Counted from the first letter of the stretch, positions 7,707 through 16,845 are shown. The stretch: DNA of 64,000 bases from Gp7-AA10 sp035636095 (GCA_035636095.1 DASPZU010000088.1:21552-85551); one strand, 5' to 3'. The notes: generated by a model from the letters alone, not told the origin. Numbers and translations are program-made.

Positions 7707-8840
7707 TTAGTCGAACGCGATGACGCCGTCCTTCCACAGCTTGTAAAAAATCAGCATGGCATCGGACTCGCGGATCGGACTGATCTTCATGAGCGATCCG
7801 AGGTTATAGGTTCCGTTGATCCGCGAGAGGATGAACCCTTCGTTAGGCGTGAAATTCATCCCGGTGATTTCGGAAATCGGCTTGGAGATGCGGGGGATGC
7901 GCGCGTCCGTAATCCCCTGCTGATACAAGTCGGCGAGAATGACCGCCTCCGCTCCCTTGATGGCGCTGCGCACACCCGACTGACCGGAATCGAGGTTCTC
8001 AGCCGCTTTGAGCAGCCGCTGCGTCTTCTCGTAGTCCTTCTGCTTCAAGGCCTGTTGCGCGCGCGAGAGCAGCGATTGCACTTCGTCGGTTTCGCTGACC
8101 GGTACCTCCGCGAACGGCGCCTCTTCCTTCGAAGGAGGTCCGCCCGGCTCCGTCATCCGGATATAACCGTCGCGCGTCAACTGATGGAGCGTCGAACAGA
8201 CCGCGAACAGCGACGCGCGCGCTTCCAGCTCGATCTCGGCAATCGTTCGCTTGCCGTCGACGGCCTTGACAATCGTCCGCTGCAGCTCGTCGAGCTCGTT
8301 CACCGGAATGGTGCGGGCGACGATCGGAATCATCACGTCGTGCGGAATCACCTCGCGGATCCGCAGCCACTCGTCGACCCGCCGCGTGCCCTCCATGATG
8401 ATGCCCGTGACGTCGACCTGCAGCGGAATCATCTCCATCGTCGGAAGCTCGCCGTCGAGGAAACGAAACTCCCCTTCGCGCCACAGAAAGATGTCGTAGA
8501 TTTCCTCCTCGGCCTTGAGGCGCATCAGGCGCACCAGCTCCATCTCGGGGATGACATCGATCATCACCAGAATCTTGCCGAGGAGGATGCCGGACTGCTG
8601 CTGGACTTCCATCGCTTTCATCAGCTCCGCCTCGCTGATGAACCCGTGGCTGATCAGAAACTGGCCCAGGTAGTCGCGGGGATCGTTGGAGGCGGAGGAG
8701 ATGACACGTCCCTGTTTGAAGAAGACTTTTTTCTCGACCGATTTGCTCGTGACGACCAGCGTGCCGGTCTTCTGCCCCAGGCTGAGCCACTGCATCAGAT
8801 CGCCCGGGAGCATGGTCTTCAGATTGCCGCTTACGCCCAT
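7707..8840 (-). CDS. DUF4388 domain protein, second copy
   Basis: 377 residues. The N-terminal DUF4388 domain (SGNLKTMLPGDLMQWLSLGQKTGTLVV, then VFFKQGRVISSASNDPRDYLGQFL) leads into an FISEAELMKAM helix region. Residues 240-300 are helical and TPR-like (AQQALKQKDYEKTQRLLKAAENLD). It ends in a second DUF4388-like helical module (NGTYNLGSLMKI). Its organisation parallels the protein at 712-1821. The ATG at 8840 is preceded by TAAAAT 11 nt upstream. The frame stays open far upstream over the mutase gene, but that part is antisense noise. A signalling role is inferred from the family only. Confidence 0.75.
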   Translation of the reverse strand: MGVSGNLKTMLPGDLMQWLSLGQKTGTLVVTSKSVEKKVFFKQGRVISSASNDPRDYLGQFLISHGFISEAELMKAMEVQQQSGILLGKILVMIDVIPEMELVRLMRLKAEEEIYDIFLWREGEFRFLDGELPTMEMIPLQVDVTGIIMEGTRRVDEWLRIREVIPHDVMIPIVARTIPVNELDELQRTIVKAVDGKRTIAEIELEARASLFAVCSTLHQLTRDGYIRMTEPGGPPSKEEAPFAEVPVSETDEVQSLLSRAQQALKQKDYEKTQRLLKAAENLDSGQSGVRSAIKGAEAVILADLYQQGITDARIPRISKPISEITGMNFTPNEGFILSRINGTYNLGSLMKISPIRESDAMLIFYKLWKDGVIAFD

Positions 8841-8851
8841 CGGGAACTGCC

Positions 8852-8887
8852 ATTTTAAGGTGTGGGGCGCCTGACGCCTGATACGCT
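8852..8887. promoter_or_regulatory. Divergent -10 elements for DUF4388 and mutase genes
   Basis: Minus strand: TAAAAT (8857-8852), 11 nt before ATG 8840. Plus strand: TACGCT (8882-8887), 7 nt before ATG 8895. No Shine-Dalgarno precedes either start. Confidence 0.4.
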
Positions 8888-8894
8888 CTAACAG

Positions 8895-10454
8895 ATGGAC
8901 GACGACAAGCCCTTCTTCGACGAAGGCGACCTCACCCTTCGCGGCTTCGACCCCGCCACCGACCTCGGCATCCCGGGCGCGTTTCCATTCACGCGCGGCC
9001 CCCAGCCGACCGGCTATCGCGGCAAGCTGTGGACAATGCGGCAATACGCCGGATTCTCGACCGCCGCCGAGTCGAACCGCCGCTATCGCTACCTTCTCGA
9101 GCGAGGCACGACCGGACTCTCGATCGCTTTCGATCTCCCCACCCAGATCGGAATGGATTCCGACGACCCACGCGCGCGCGGCGAGGTCGGGAAAGTCGGC
9201 GTGGCCATCGATTCGATTTCTGACATGGACACGCTGCTCGATCAGATCCCGCTCGACCGCGTCTCGATCTCGATGACGATCAACGCGCCGGCTTCGATCC
9301 TTCTGGCGCTGTTGCTGGTGGTGGCCGAACGACGCGGCGTGGCGTGGACAAAACTCAACGGGACGATCCAGAACGACATCCTCAAAGAATACGTCGCGCG
9401 CGGCACTTACATTTTTCCGCCCGCGCCTTCGCTTCGGATCGTCACCGACATCTTCGAGTTCTGCGCCAAAGACGTTCCTCGTTGGAACACCATCTCCGTG
9501 TCGGGTTACCACATCCGGGAGGCAGGAGCGACGGCAGTGCAGGAGGTGGCCTTCACGCTTGCCAACGGCCTGCAGTATGTGAAAGCGGCCGTCGATCGGA
9601 ATCTCGACGTCGATGTGTTCGCGCCGCGGATGTCATTCTTTTTCAATGCCCACAACAATTTCCTGGAAGAGGTCGCGAAGTTCCGTGCCGCGCGGAAGCT
9701 GTGGGCGAAGCTGATGACCGAGCGCTACGCGCCGAAAGATCCGCGCTCGGTGGCGCTGCGCTTTCATGCCCAGACGGCGGGATCGACTCTCACGGCGCAG
9801 CAGCCGGAGAACAATGTCGTTCGCGTCGCCTATCAGGCCATGGCGGCGGTCTTTGGAGGATGTCAATCGCTGCACACCAACAGCCGCGACGAAGCGCTGG
9901 CGCTGCCGACCGAAGAATCGGCGACCATCGCACTTCGAACGCAACAGATCCTGGCGCACGAGACGGGAGTCGCGGAAGGGGTCGATCCGCTGGCCGGTTC
10001 GTATGCCATGGAGTCGATGACCCTCGACATCGAGCGCGGCGCGCGCGAGCTGATCGAAAAGATCGAAGCCATGGGCGGCGCGATGGCCGCCATCGAATCG
10101 GGATTCGTGCAGCGCGCCATCGGCGACGCCGCCTACGCAGCGCAGCAGGCGGTCGAATCGAAAAAAAGCATTGTGGTGGGGGTGAACGATTTCCTCGACC
10201 AGACGCCGTCGGCACTTCCGACCCTGAAGATCGACGACAGTGTCGAGCGCGATCAGGTGGCGCAGCTGCGCGCATTCCGCGAGAAGCGCCGCGGCGATTT
10301 CCGCTCCGCGCTGGCGGCACTCGACAGTGCGGCGCGCGATGGCAGGAACCTCATGCCGCCAATCGTCGACTGCGTGCGCAATGACTGCACGGTCGGCGAA
10401 ATCGTCTCGACGCTGAAGAAGACGTTCGGCGAACACTCCGATCAGGGATTCTGA
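8895..10454 (+). CDS. Methylmalonyl-CoA mutase large (catalytic) subunit
   Basis: A 519-residue catalytic barrel of the adenosylcobalamin-dependent acyl-CoA mutases, lacking the C-terminal B12-binding domain. This is the two-protein form whose B12 subunit is encoded elsewhere. Diagnostic segments: TMRQYAGFSTAAESN (the active-site Tyr favours methylmalonyl-CoA over isobutyryl- or hydroxyisobutyryl-CoA mutase), GLSIAFDLPTQIGMDSD, LNGTIQNDILKE and SGYHIREAGA (catalytic His). It interconverts succinyl-CoA and methylmalonyl-CoA. No epimerase, GTPase chaperone or small subunit is in this window. Its last 190 bp are duplicated at 11478-11667. Confidence 0.92.
   Translation: MDDDKPFFDEGDLTLRGFDPATDLGIPGAFPFTRGPQPTGYRGKLWTMRQYAGFSTAAESNRRYRYLLERGTTGLSIAFDLPTQIGMDSDDPRARGEVGKVGVAIDSISDMDTLLDQIPLDRVSISMTINAPASILLALLLVVAERRGVAWTKLNGTIQNDILKEYVARGTYIFPPAPSLRIVTDIFEFCAKDVPRWNTISVSGYHIREAGATAVQEVAFTLANGLQYVKAAVDRNLDVDVFAPRMSFFFNAHNNFLEEVAKFRAARKLWAKLMTERYAPKDPRSVALRFHAQTAGSTLTAQQPENNVVRVAYQAMAAVFGGCQSLHTNSRDEALALPTEESATIALRTQQILAHETGVAEGVDPLAGSYAMESMTLDIERGARELIEKIEAMGGAMAAIESGFVQRAIGDAAYAAQQAVESKKSIVVGVNDFLDQTPSALPTLKIDDSVERDQVAQLRAFREKRRGDFRSALAALDSAARDGRNLMPPIVDCVRNDCTVGEIVSTLKKTFGEHSDQGF
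10265..10454 (+). repeat. Duplicated mutase 3' end, copy 1
   Basis: The 190 bp ending at the mutase stop recur at 11478-11667 with no indels and about 11 mismatches by eye (~94% identical). This functional copy forms the left boundary of cargo unit A. Confidence 0.9.
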
Positions 10455-10461
10455 TGACTCC

Positions 10462-10467
10462 TATAAT
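10462..10467 (+). promoter_or_regulatory. TATAAT -10 of the unit A cargo gene
   Basis: A perfect TATAAT lies 8 nt after the mutase stop and 7 nt before ATG 10475 (4 nt before ATG 10472). The cargo gene can therefore be transcribed on its own as a leaderless mRNA. Confidence 0.5.
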
Positions 10468-10474
10468 GCCGATG

Positions 10475-11425
10475 ATGCGTGGAGCCCGGCACTGCATCTG
10501 CCTGTGCCTATTCCTGCTCGTTGCATGCGTCGCGCGCGAGCCGACCGCCGGAACCCCAAATCCGAGTACAGGTTCGGATTCTGGCGCGCGCGTCGACGTC
10601 TTCACGCGCCTGGATCAGCCGGTGGTCATGCAAGCCAGCGGCGCCGAGTTCCAGCGCGATGGTCGGGCGTTAACGGTCAATTTTCCATTTGTGGAATTCA
10701 GGCGTACTTCGGAAGCGACCGGCGAGATCGCGCTCAATACGCTCGCGGTGCGCGTGTCGCATCCCGACCATCCCGAAAAAGACAAAACCGGTGAGGCCGA
10801 GCTGAATCATCAGCGTCTCTCATCCGACACCCCTGTGACGCTGCGCAACACGCGAATACGGATCGAAGATGCCGCTGAAGAGTGCGCAAGTGGATGTGAG
10901 CTCTACGTCAGTGTCACTTACTCGATGCAGACGTCGCCCACCGAACTGAGCTCGTCTGGAGTGGGGGCAGTAGTCGATCTGAACCTCGGCTCGCGAGCTG
11001 CGAGTGTACGCAACGAGCGCGCGCCTGCCTCCGCTGCAAATACGCCCGAGGGGCGCGCGGACCGATGTCCTTTCACCCCGATCCAAGCTTCCGACGCTCT
11101 GGGCGAGCCGATGAAGTATCTGACGCCGGGGGGCTTCTTCTGCACGATGGTTCCGATATCACAACCGACCGCGTACAACATCCATGTCTTAAACAGCGGC
11201 AACACGTTCGAACAGGTCACGACTCTTCCAGACATCACGCACTATTCGCTGGACGGCGGGGAGGCGATGTGGTGGCCAGGTGCATCAACAGTACTCGTGC
11301 GGCGCAGGCCTTGGACGATTCAAGTCCAAATTGGAGAAAATCAGAACCCCGCGCCGCCGAACGCCGAAACGCGCGCAAAGGCGGAAGCGCTCGCGAAGAA
11401 ACTGCTGCAAAAGCTTGGTTCCTGA
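10475..11425 (+). CDS. Lipoprotein of unknown function (cargo of unit A)
   Basis: About 316 residues from ATG 10475; ATG 10472 and 10454 are in-frame alternatives. A hydrophobic leader ends in lipobox LVAC, so an envelope lipoprotein is expected. The mature protein is beta-rich, with a cysteine pair in ECASGCELYV and single cysteines in DRCPF and FFCTM, then a charged helical C-terminus (NAETRAKAEALAKKLLQKL). I recognise no family. It sits between the mutase 3' end and a fragment of the TPM gene 3' end, so it is probably an acquired cargo gene. Its stop (11423-11425) directly abuts the fragment's stop on the other strand. Confidence 0.65.
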   Translation: MRGARHCICLCLFLLVACVAREPTAGTPNPSTGSDSGARVDVFTRLDQPVVMQASGAEFQRDGRALTVNFPFVEFRRTSEATGEIALNTLAVRVSHPDHPEKDKTGEAELNHQRLSSDTPVTLRNTRIRIEDAAEECASGCELYVSVTYSMQTSPTELSSSGVGAVVDLNLGSRAASVRNERAPASAANTPEGRADRCPFTPIQASDALGEPMKYLTPGGFFCTMVPISQPTAYNIHVLNSGNTFEQVTTLPDITHYSLDGGEAMWWPGASTVLVRRRPWTIQVQIGENQNPAPPNAETRAKAEALAKKLLQKLGS

Positions 11426-11475
11426 TCACCAGCTTCCGCTCGCCCCTCCCCCGCCGCCCGATCCGCCCCCACCCG
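11426..11475 (-). pseudogene. Fragment of TPM-domain gene 3' end
   Basis: 50 bp align without gaps to 14988-15037, the 3' end of the TPM-domain gene, with 4 mismatches. On the minus strand the fragment still reads GGGGASGSW followed by a stop (TGA here, TAA in the intact gene). The rest of the gene is absent. It marks the right boundary of cargo unit A. Confidence 0.85.
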
Positions 11476-11477
11476 CG

Positions 11478-11667
11478 GCTGCGCGCATTCCGCGAGAAGC
11501 GCCGCGGCGATTTCTGCTCCGCGCTGACGGTACTCGACAGTGCGTCGCGCGATGGCAGGAACGTCATGCCGCCAATCGTCGACTGCGTGCGCAAGGAGTG
11601 CACGGTCGGCGAAATCGTCTCGACGCTGAAGAAGACGTTCGGCGAGCACAGTGATCAGGGATTCTGA
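11478..11667 (+). pseudogene. Fragment of methylmalonyl-CoA mutase 3' end, copy 2
   Basis: Copy of 10265-10454 encoding the last ~62 residues of the mutase in an open frame (from LRAFREKRRGDF to HSDQGF, stop). It has no start of its own and is joined directly to the TPM fragment. About 11 of 190 positions differ, more like a related strain than a very recent duplication. It marks the left boundary of cargo unit B. Confidence 0.88.
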
Positions 11668-11704
11668 CGCGTGGAGTACAATTTCGACCTCCAAAAACAG
11701 TTTT

Positions 11705-14700
11705 ATGCGGGCAGCCGGCAATCGGCAGTTGTTTCTGTTTATCGTCGCGCTTGCGATCCCAGTTGCGGTGCCGACTCTGCATGCACAGGAAGATGAGGGG
11801 CCTCATGAAGGCGGCCTTCGCAAACGTCTGGAGTGGTTGAACTCGCGGTTCGGCATCACGGAACCACAAGAGCGTCTCGATGCGATGCGCCAAGAGTATG
11901 AGGCACGGCGAGCGCAAGCGCGACGCTCCGCGTTAGCCGTCGCGGGAACGAATTGGAAATCCCTCGGCCCGACCAACGGCGCCGGCCGCGTCTCCTCGAT
12001 CGCGTTTCATCCGTCGGACCCCAACACCCTTTTCGTCGCCGCTGCCACGGGCGGGGTGTGGAAGTCCACCGACCGTGGCACCACCTGGCAGCCGCTCACC
12101 GATGACATCGGCACGGTGAGCATCGGCGCGATTGCTGTTGATCCGACGAATCCCGACATCATCTACGTCGGTACCGGTGAAGCCGACGCTCTTGGGTTGG
12201 GAATCGGTCTCCTAAAATCCACCGACGGCGGACGGACGTGGTCGTTTCCTGCCACGGTCCTATCGAACGCGTTCTATGCCATCTCGATCAATCCTGCCAA
12301 TACACAGGAGCTGCTGGCGGCGACCATCAGCGGCGCCTATCGATCGACCGACGGCGGCGCGACCTGGGCCCAGGTGATCTCCGACAAGAAATATCTGAGC
12401 GTCACCGGTCTATCGCGGCACCCAACCCAGCCGAATGTCGTCTGGGCGACAACCTGGGATGCTGACAACTGGTGCGCGTCAACTCAGAACTGCAGCTATT
12501 CTTCGCCTCGGCTACTCAAATCGCTGGACGGAGGAGCGACATGGACAGAAAAAGGAAATGGCGCCGTTTTCAACCTTCCCGCTTCCACCACGAGCACGGC
12601 TATCCATCGGATGTCGCTGGCCATCAGCCCGACGAATCCCTCGACGATGTATGTGCTGTTTGAAACATCAGAAGGACAAACGCTGACGTACAACCCCGCG
12701 GCGTACACCGCTCACATTTACAAAAGCATTAACGAAGGCGAGACGTGGGCGGAATTGCGTCAGGTTTCGCGAAATTCGAGTTACCTCGTACAACATCTGC
12801 TCTCGAGTCAGGGCTGGTACAACAACGCAATCGTCGTGTCGCCAAGTAACGACAACGTCGTTATCGCTGCCGGCACGTATTACACGAAGACCACAGACGC
12901 CGGTGTGCACTGGGATGTACTGTCGAGCTCCAGTCAACTGCATGTCGACGTCCATCAGCTCCGCTATAACGGCACGACATTGTGGATCGCGAACGATGGC
13001 GGCATCTGGTCTTCCTCTGACGACGCGACGACGGTGGAAGCGCACAACCGCGGTCTCGTGATCCGCCAGTACTACTCGCTGACGTCGGATCCTTCGCACC
13101 TCAACCGCATTTTCGCCGGCTCGCAGGACAACGGAACCGATCGCAGACCCGACTCCGGCGGAACGGAATGGGACACTGTCACCGGCGGCGATGCATTTGA
13201 ACCGACGATCGACGCCAATGTGCCCTCAATTGCCTACATTGATGTCACTGGCCGGCTCTATCGGATCAAAGATACCGCGAGTAAAACGCCAACGATCGCA
13301 AACGTCACGCCCTACTTTTCACCACAGGAGCCTGGAAGTACCTTCCCTGTCGCGGTGGTCAGCGATCCTCAAAAACCGACCACGCTGTACTTCGGAAGCT
13401 GGAGAGTGTGGCGAACAGTCAACGGTGCAGAAACATGGGAGCCACTCCCCACCAAGACCAGCGATGGCTCGACATGGCCGCCTAACGGACTCGTTCGGGC
13501 GATTGCAGTTGCTCCGAGCGACAGTTCGACCTTGATGGTCGCGATCAACGACCTGAGCACTCTGACTCCGTCCATCCTCCGCTCGACGGACGGAGGTCGT
13601 ACGTGGACCGATGTCACCAGTAACGTGCGACTCTCTCCGCGATATCTCATCAACGTTGCTATTGATTCTCGAGATCCGAAAACCGCATATGTAACGTTGA
13701 GTGGCCATCGTCCGAATCGGGTGTGGAAGACAACCGACGGCGGTGTGACGTGGGAAGCGCGCTCTGACGGCCTTCCGCCATTTCCTGCGATCAGGTTACG
13801 CATCGATCCGACCGACTCCAACGTGCTCTATTGCGCGACGCAGGTCGGCATCTTTCGATCCACTGACGCTGGAGTGACATGGAGCCGCTTTGGAACTGGT
13901 CTGCCGAACGTCGAGGTTGATGACATCAGCATCCTGAAAGATGACTCGAGTCTGCGCATCGGTACCTACGGCCGCGGAGCGTGGGAGCTCGAGGTGCCTC
14001 CGCTGCCGAATTCGCCGCCAACGGTCGGTATCGCTTCGACATCGCCACTGATCATTTCGCGGGGCGCCACCATCGCATTCGAGGGTTCCGTATCAGATCC
14101 CGATTCGGGCGACACCGCAAATGCAACGTGGACTTTCCCGGATGACTGGGAGAGCCTACCGATGACACCCGGACGGAGTGTCGCGCACACGTTCTACAAA
14201 GCCGGTAATTATCCTGTCACCCTGACCGCCGTCGATCGTCACGGCGCGCGTTCGTCGGCGTTCGTGAATGTGATCGTCAGCGAGGCCTTCGACGACTGCT
14301 CGACTCCGCGCCTCATTCCGTCAAATGCGGCGCTGCCGCTGTCGTTCGTCATCAACAATGAGACGGCAAGCCTGCAGCCCTCCGACCCAGCGCCACAGTG
14401 CGTGTCTCGCGCGTACGACTCGCTCTGGTTCGAATTTACGCCGCCCGCCGACGGTACCTATGAATTCTCGACGTGTGGCACTTCGAACTACTCCGCCCTG
14501 TCAATTTGGAGCGGTCCTGCGTGTGGACCCTATGTTGCGAACGCTTGCAGTTCCGGGCCGTGCCCATCGGGAGACGGCTCGCGCATGCAATTCACCGCCC
14601 TCAGCGGACAGACGGTCCGGCTGCAGGTGAGCAAATTTGTGAGCTACGATGCGGGACGCTCTTTCACGCTCTCTCTCAGCAAGGTCGATAGCTCGGGCGC

Positions 14701-14986
14701 CGTGCCGGTGATTACGAGTGTGAGCGCGATGAGCGGCCCCGCCGCTGGCGGAACATCGGTCACGATCGGCGGCGTAAATTTCAAGGAACCGTTGACGCTG
14801 TCATTCGGCGGTTCGATGACCTCGGTGACCTTGATCGATTCCGAGCACATCGCAGCGACAACGCCGCCACATGTTGCAGGGACCGTCGATATCACAGTAA
14901 CCGACGCGCAGGGAAAAATCGCTACCCTCAGCGGCGGGTTCACTTACTTTGGCAACCTTCCGCAGCGGCGCAGAGTCGTGCGTTAA
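11705..14986 (+). CDS. Secreted BNR/sortilin-like propeller protein with PKD and IPT domains (cargo of unit B)
   Basis: About 1093 residues. The signal peptide (FLFIVALAIPVAVPTLHAQ) is followed by a charged linker, then roughly 720 residues of BNR/Asp-box repeats, at least six of the form STDGGxTW (KSTDRGTTW, KSTDGGRTW, RSTDGGATW, KSLDGGATW). These predict a sortilin- or xyloglucanase-like beta-propeller. Around residue 770-860 is a PKD-like domain (GSVSDPDSGDTANATW, then HTFYKAGNYPVTLTAVD), then a cysteine-containing jelly-roll-like region, and a terminal IPT/TIG domain (ITSVSAMSGPAAGG). Extracellular adhesion or glycan binding is likely; no catalytic residues were assigned. TACAAT (11677-11682) is 22 nt upstream. 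Its stop is 1 nt from the TPM gene stop. Confidence 0.8.
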   Translation: MRAAGNRQLFLFIVALAIPVAVPTLHAQEDEGPHEGGLRKRLEWLNSRFGITEPQERLDAMRQEYEARRAQARRSALAVAGTNWKSLGPTNGAGRVSSIAFHPSDPNTLFVAAATGGVWKSTDRGTTWQPLTDDIGTVSIGAIAVDPTNPDIIYVGTGEADALGLGIGLLKSTDGGRTWSFPATVLSNAFYAISINPANTQELLAATISGAYRSTDGGATWAQVISDKKYLSVTGLSRHPTQPNVVWATTWDADNWCASTQNCSYSSPRLLKSLDGGATWTEKGNGAVFNLPASTTSTAIHRMSLAISPTNPSTMYVLFETSEGQTLTYNPAAYTAHIYKSINEGETWAELRQVSRNSSYLVQHLLSSQGWYNNAIVVSPSNDNVVIAAGTYYTKTTDAGVHWDVLSSSSQLHVDVHQLRYNGTTLWIANDGGIWSSSDDATTVEAHNRGLVIRQYYSLTSDPSHLNRIFAGSQDNGTDRRPDSGGTEWDTVTGGDAFEPTIDANVPSIAYIDVTGRLYRIKDTASKTPTIANVTPYFSPQEPGSTFPVAVVSDPQKPTTLYFGSWRVWRTVNGAETWEPLPTKTSDGSTWPPNGLVRAIAVAPSDSSTLMVAINDLSTLTPSILRSTDGGRTWTDVTSNVRLSPRYLINVAIDSRDPKTAYVTLSGHRPNRVWKTTDGGVTWEARSDGLPPFPAIRLRIDPTDSNVLYCATQVGIFRSTDAGVTWSRFGTGLPNVEVDDISILKDDSSLRIGTYGRGAWELEVPPLPNSPPTVGIASTSPLIISRGATIAFEGSVSDPDSGDTANATWTFPDDWESLPMTPGRSVAHTFYKAGNYPVTLTAVDRHGARSSAFVNVIVSEAFDDCSTPRLIPSNAALPLSFVINNETASLQPSDPAPQCVSRAYDSLWFEFTPPADGTYEFSTCGTSNYSALSIWSGPACGPYVANACSSGPCPSGDGSRMQFTALSGQTVRLQVSKFVSYDAGRSFTLSLSKVDSSGAVPVITSVSAMSGPAAGGTSVTIGGVNFKEPLTLSFGGSMTSVTLIDSEHIAATTPPHVAGTVDITVTDAQGKIATLSGGFTYFGNLPQRRRVVR

Positions 14987-14987
14987 A

Positions 14988-15737
14988 TTACCAACTGCCG
15001 CTCGCCCCTCCCCCGCCGCCCGATCCGCCCCCGCCCGAGAAGTCGCTCGATGAGAAAGATGAGGAAGATGAGTCCGAGGATGACCATGACGAGGATGAGG
15101 ACTCGCTCGACCACGATCCGCTCGAGGAGTAGCTCGTGCCGCGCTGGATCCGCTTTGTCAGAGCGACGATGATCCAGATGAACACAGCGAAGAACATCAC
15201 AAACCCTACCGCACCGACCACAAACGGGATCGTGTGCACAGGCACAGGCGCACGCGTTTGCGCGACCGTTCTGCCCGTGCCGCGATATGGTTCACCGCGG
15301 ATCGTCGCCAACATCGCATCGACACCGTGGTCGATGCCTGCCCAATAATCTCCGCTCCGAAACTTCGGCTTGATGACCGTCTCGATGATGCGCTTCGACT
15401 TTGCGTCGGTCAGCGATCCCTCGAGGCCGTAGCCGACCTCGATGCGCATCTTGCGATCGGCGATGAAAACGAAAAGGATCGCGCCGTTGTCCTTCCCCTT
15501 CTGCCCGACCCCCCACTGCTTGATCGCCTCGCTGCCCATCTCCTCGATGGTTGTGTGTGCCGGCAATTTCCGATCGATGTAGACGAGGATTTGATCGGAG
15601 GTCTCGCGCTCGAATTGCGCCAGCTTCTCGTTGAGGGAGTCGGCATTCTTCAAGACGCCGGCGTGATCGGTGACGTAGTGATCGGGCTTCGCCGGCAGCG
15701 AGATGGCCGCCAGGAGGAGCAACACGCATCCGGGCAT
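14988..15737 (-). CDS. TPM-domain membrane protein with Ser/Gly-rich tail
   Basis: 249 residues. A signal peptide precedes a TPM_phosphatase (DUF477) domain, residues 20-150 (YVTDHAGVLKNADSLNEKL, ILVYIDRKLP, DNGAILFVFIADRKMRIEVGYGLEGSLTD). A transmembrane helix follows (VVGAVGFVMFFAVFIWIIVAL), then a serine-rich stretch and a GGGGSGGGGGASGSW end. Such proteins sit outside the membrane and have been linked to photosystem or membrane-protein quality control in some groups; the role here is unknown. The ATG at 15737 is 6 nt after TATAGT. The last 50 bp are duplicated at 11426-11475. Confidence 0.82.
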   Translation of the reverse strand: MPGCVLLLLAAISLPAKPDHYVTDHAGVLKNADSLNEKLAQFERETSDQILVYIDRKLPAHTTIEEMGSEAIKQWGVGQKGKDNGAILFVFIADRKMRIEVGYGLEGSLTDAKSKRIIETVIKPKFRSGDYWAGIDHGVDAMLATIRGEPYRGTGRTVAQTRAPVPVHTIPFVVGAVGFVMFFAVFIWIIVALTKRIQRGTSYSSSGSWSSESSSSSWSSSDSSSSSFSSSDFSGGGGSGGGGGASGSW

Positions 15738-15743
15738 CCTCAA

Positions 15744-15751
15744 ACTATAAT
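15744..15751. promoter_or_regulatory. Shared bidirectional -10 for TPM gene and carA
   Basis: The 8-bp core ACTATAAT reads TATAAT on the plus strand (8 nt before carA ATG 15760) and TATAGT on the minus strand (6 nt before ATG 15737). Only 22 bp separate the two start codons. Confidence 0.65.
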
Positions 15752-15759
15752 GCGAGCAG

Positions 15760-16845
15760 ATGCCCGCGGCGCGCCTCATCCTCGAAGATGGCACGGTCTA
15801 CCAGGGCGAATCATTCGGATCGACTGACAACGCCATCGGCGAAGTGGTCTTCAACACCTCGCTGACCGGTTATCAGGAAATCGCGACCGATCCCTCCTAT
15901 CGCTTTCAGATCGTCACGATGACCTATCCGCACATCGGCAACTACGGCGTGGAGAGCGCTGTCGCTCAGAGTGCCGCCCCGCAGGTGGCGGGATTCGTGG
16001 TGCGCGATGTCATCGACGAGCCGTCGAGCGCGCATTCCCAGATGTCGCTCTCCGAATATTTTTCGCGACATCGCATCAGCGCGATTCAGGGCATCGACAC
16101 GCGCGCGCTCACTCGCAAGATCCGGACTGAGGGAGCGATGCGCGGCATGATCACCAGCCAGGGCGAACGCGGCGTCGACGACGTGGTCGCCGAGGTCCGG
16201 CGCGCGCCATCGATGAACGGACTCGATCTCGTCCACCACGTGACGGCCGAAAAGGCCTACTCATTCGATGAGCATCCGACCGAAGCGCAACGCCGTGTGG
16301 CGGTGTACGACTTCGGCGTGAAGCGCGACATTCTCCGCCAGCTCACGCAGGTTGGCTGCGAGGTCACGGTGTATCCCGCCAAGGCCCCGGCCGAGGAGAT
16401 TCTGGGCGGCGGGTACGACGGCGTCGTTCTTTCCAACGGACCCGGCGATCCCGAACCGGTGACGTACGCACAGGAAAACATTCGCCGCCTCATCGGGAAA
16501 GTCCCCATCTTCGGCATCTGCCTCGGTCACCAGCTTCTGGGGCTGGCGTTAGGCGGAAAAACGTACAAGCTGAAATTCGGGCACCGCGGCGGCAATCATC
16601 CCGTCAAGGACCTGCGCAGCGGACGCGTCGAGATCACGTCGCAGAATCACGGCTTCGCCGTCGATCCCGATTCGCTGCGCCAGAGCGATGTCGAATTCAC
16701 GCACATCAATCTCAACGATCAGACCCTGGAAGGTTTTCGGCACCGCCGCGAGCCGATCATCGCCGTGCAGTACCACCCCGAGGCCGCGCCCGGGCCGCAC
16801 GATTCGTTCTATCTGTTCGGCGATTTCGTGAAGTTGATGTCCTGA
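15760..16845 (+). CDS. carA: Carbamoyl-phosphate synthase small subunit
   Basis: 361 residues, the normal length. The N-terminal domain has ILEDGTVYQGESFG and GEVVFNTSLTGYQEI. The class I glutamine amidotransferase domain has the nucleophile loop FGICLGHQLLGLA and catalytic His in AVQYHPEAAPGPHD. It supplies ammonia from glutamine to the large subunit for pyrimidine and arginine synthesis. carB is not adjacent; the next gene is convergent. Leaderless start 8 nt after TATAAT. Confidence 0.96.
   Translation: MPAARLILEDGTVYQGESFGSTDNAIGEVVFNTSLTGYQEIATDPSYRFQIVTMTYPHIGNYGVESAVAQSAAPQVAGFVVRDVIDEPSSAHSQMSLSEYFSRHRISAIQGIDTRALTRKIRTEGAMRGMITSQGERGVDDVVAEVRRAPSMNGLDLVHHVTAEKAYSFDEHPTEAQRRVAVYDFGVKRDILRQLTQVGCEVTVYPAKAPAEEILGGGYDGVVLSNGPGDPEPVTYAQENIRRLIGKVPIFGICLGHQLLGLALGGKTYKLKFGHRGGNHPVKDLRSGRVEITSQNHGFAVDPDSLRQSDVEFTHINLNDQTLEGFRHRREPIIAVQYHPEAAPGPHDSFYLFGDFVKLMS

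Noticed and set aside
8841..9512. N-terminal extension of the minus-strand DUF4388 frame across the mutase gene
   Set aside because: Entirely antisense to a well-supported mutase; the true start at 8840 has a -10 and matches the family's N-terminus.
9344..10384. Long open frame of 346 codons inside the mutase
   Set aside because: Arg/Gly/Ala-rich translation typical of an alternate frame of a GC-rich gene; no domain; fully within the mutase.
11065..11667. 200-codon frame ending with the mutase-like C-terminus
   Set aside because: Its first half is an alternate frame of the lipoprotein gene; only the final 190 bp are meaningful, as a duplicated fragment.
10265..15037. Insertion sequence or integron explanation for the cargo locus
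   Set aside because: No transposase, integrase, terminal inverted repeats or attC-like sites; the boundaries are gene 3' ends.
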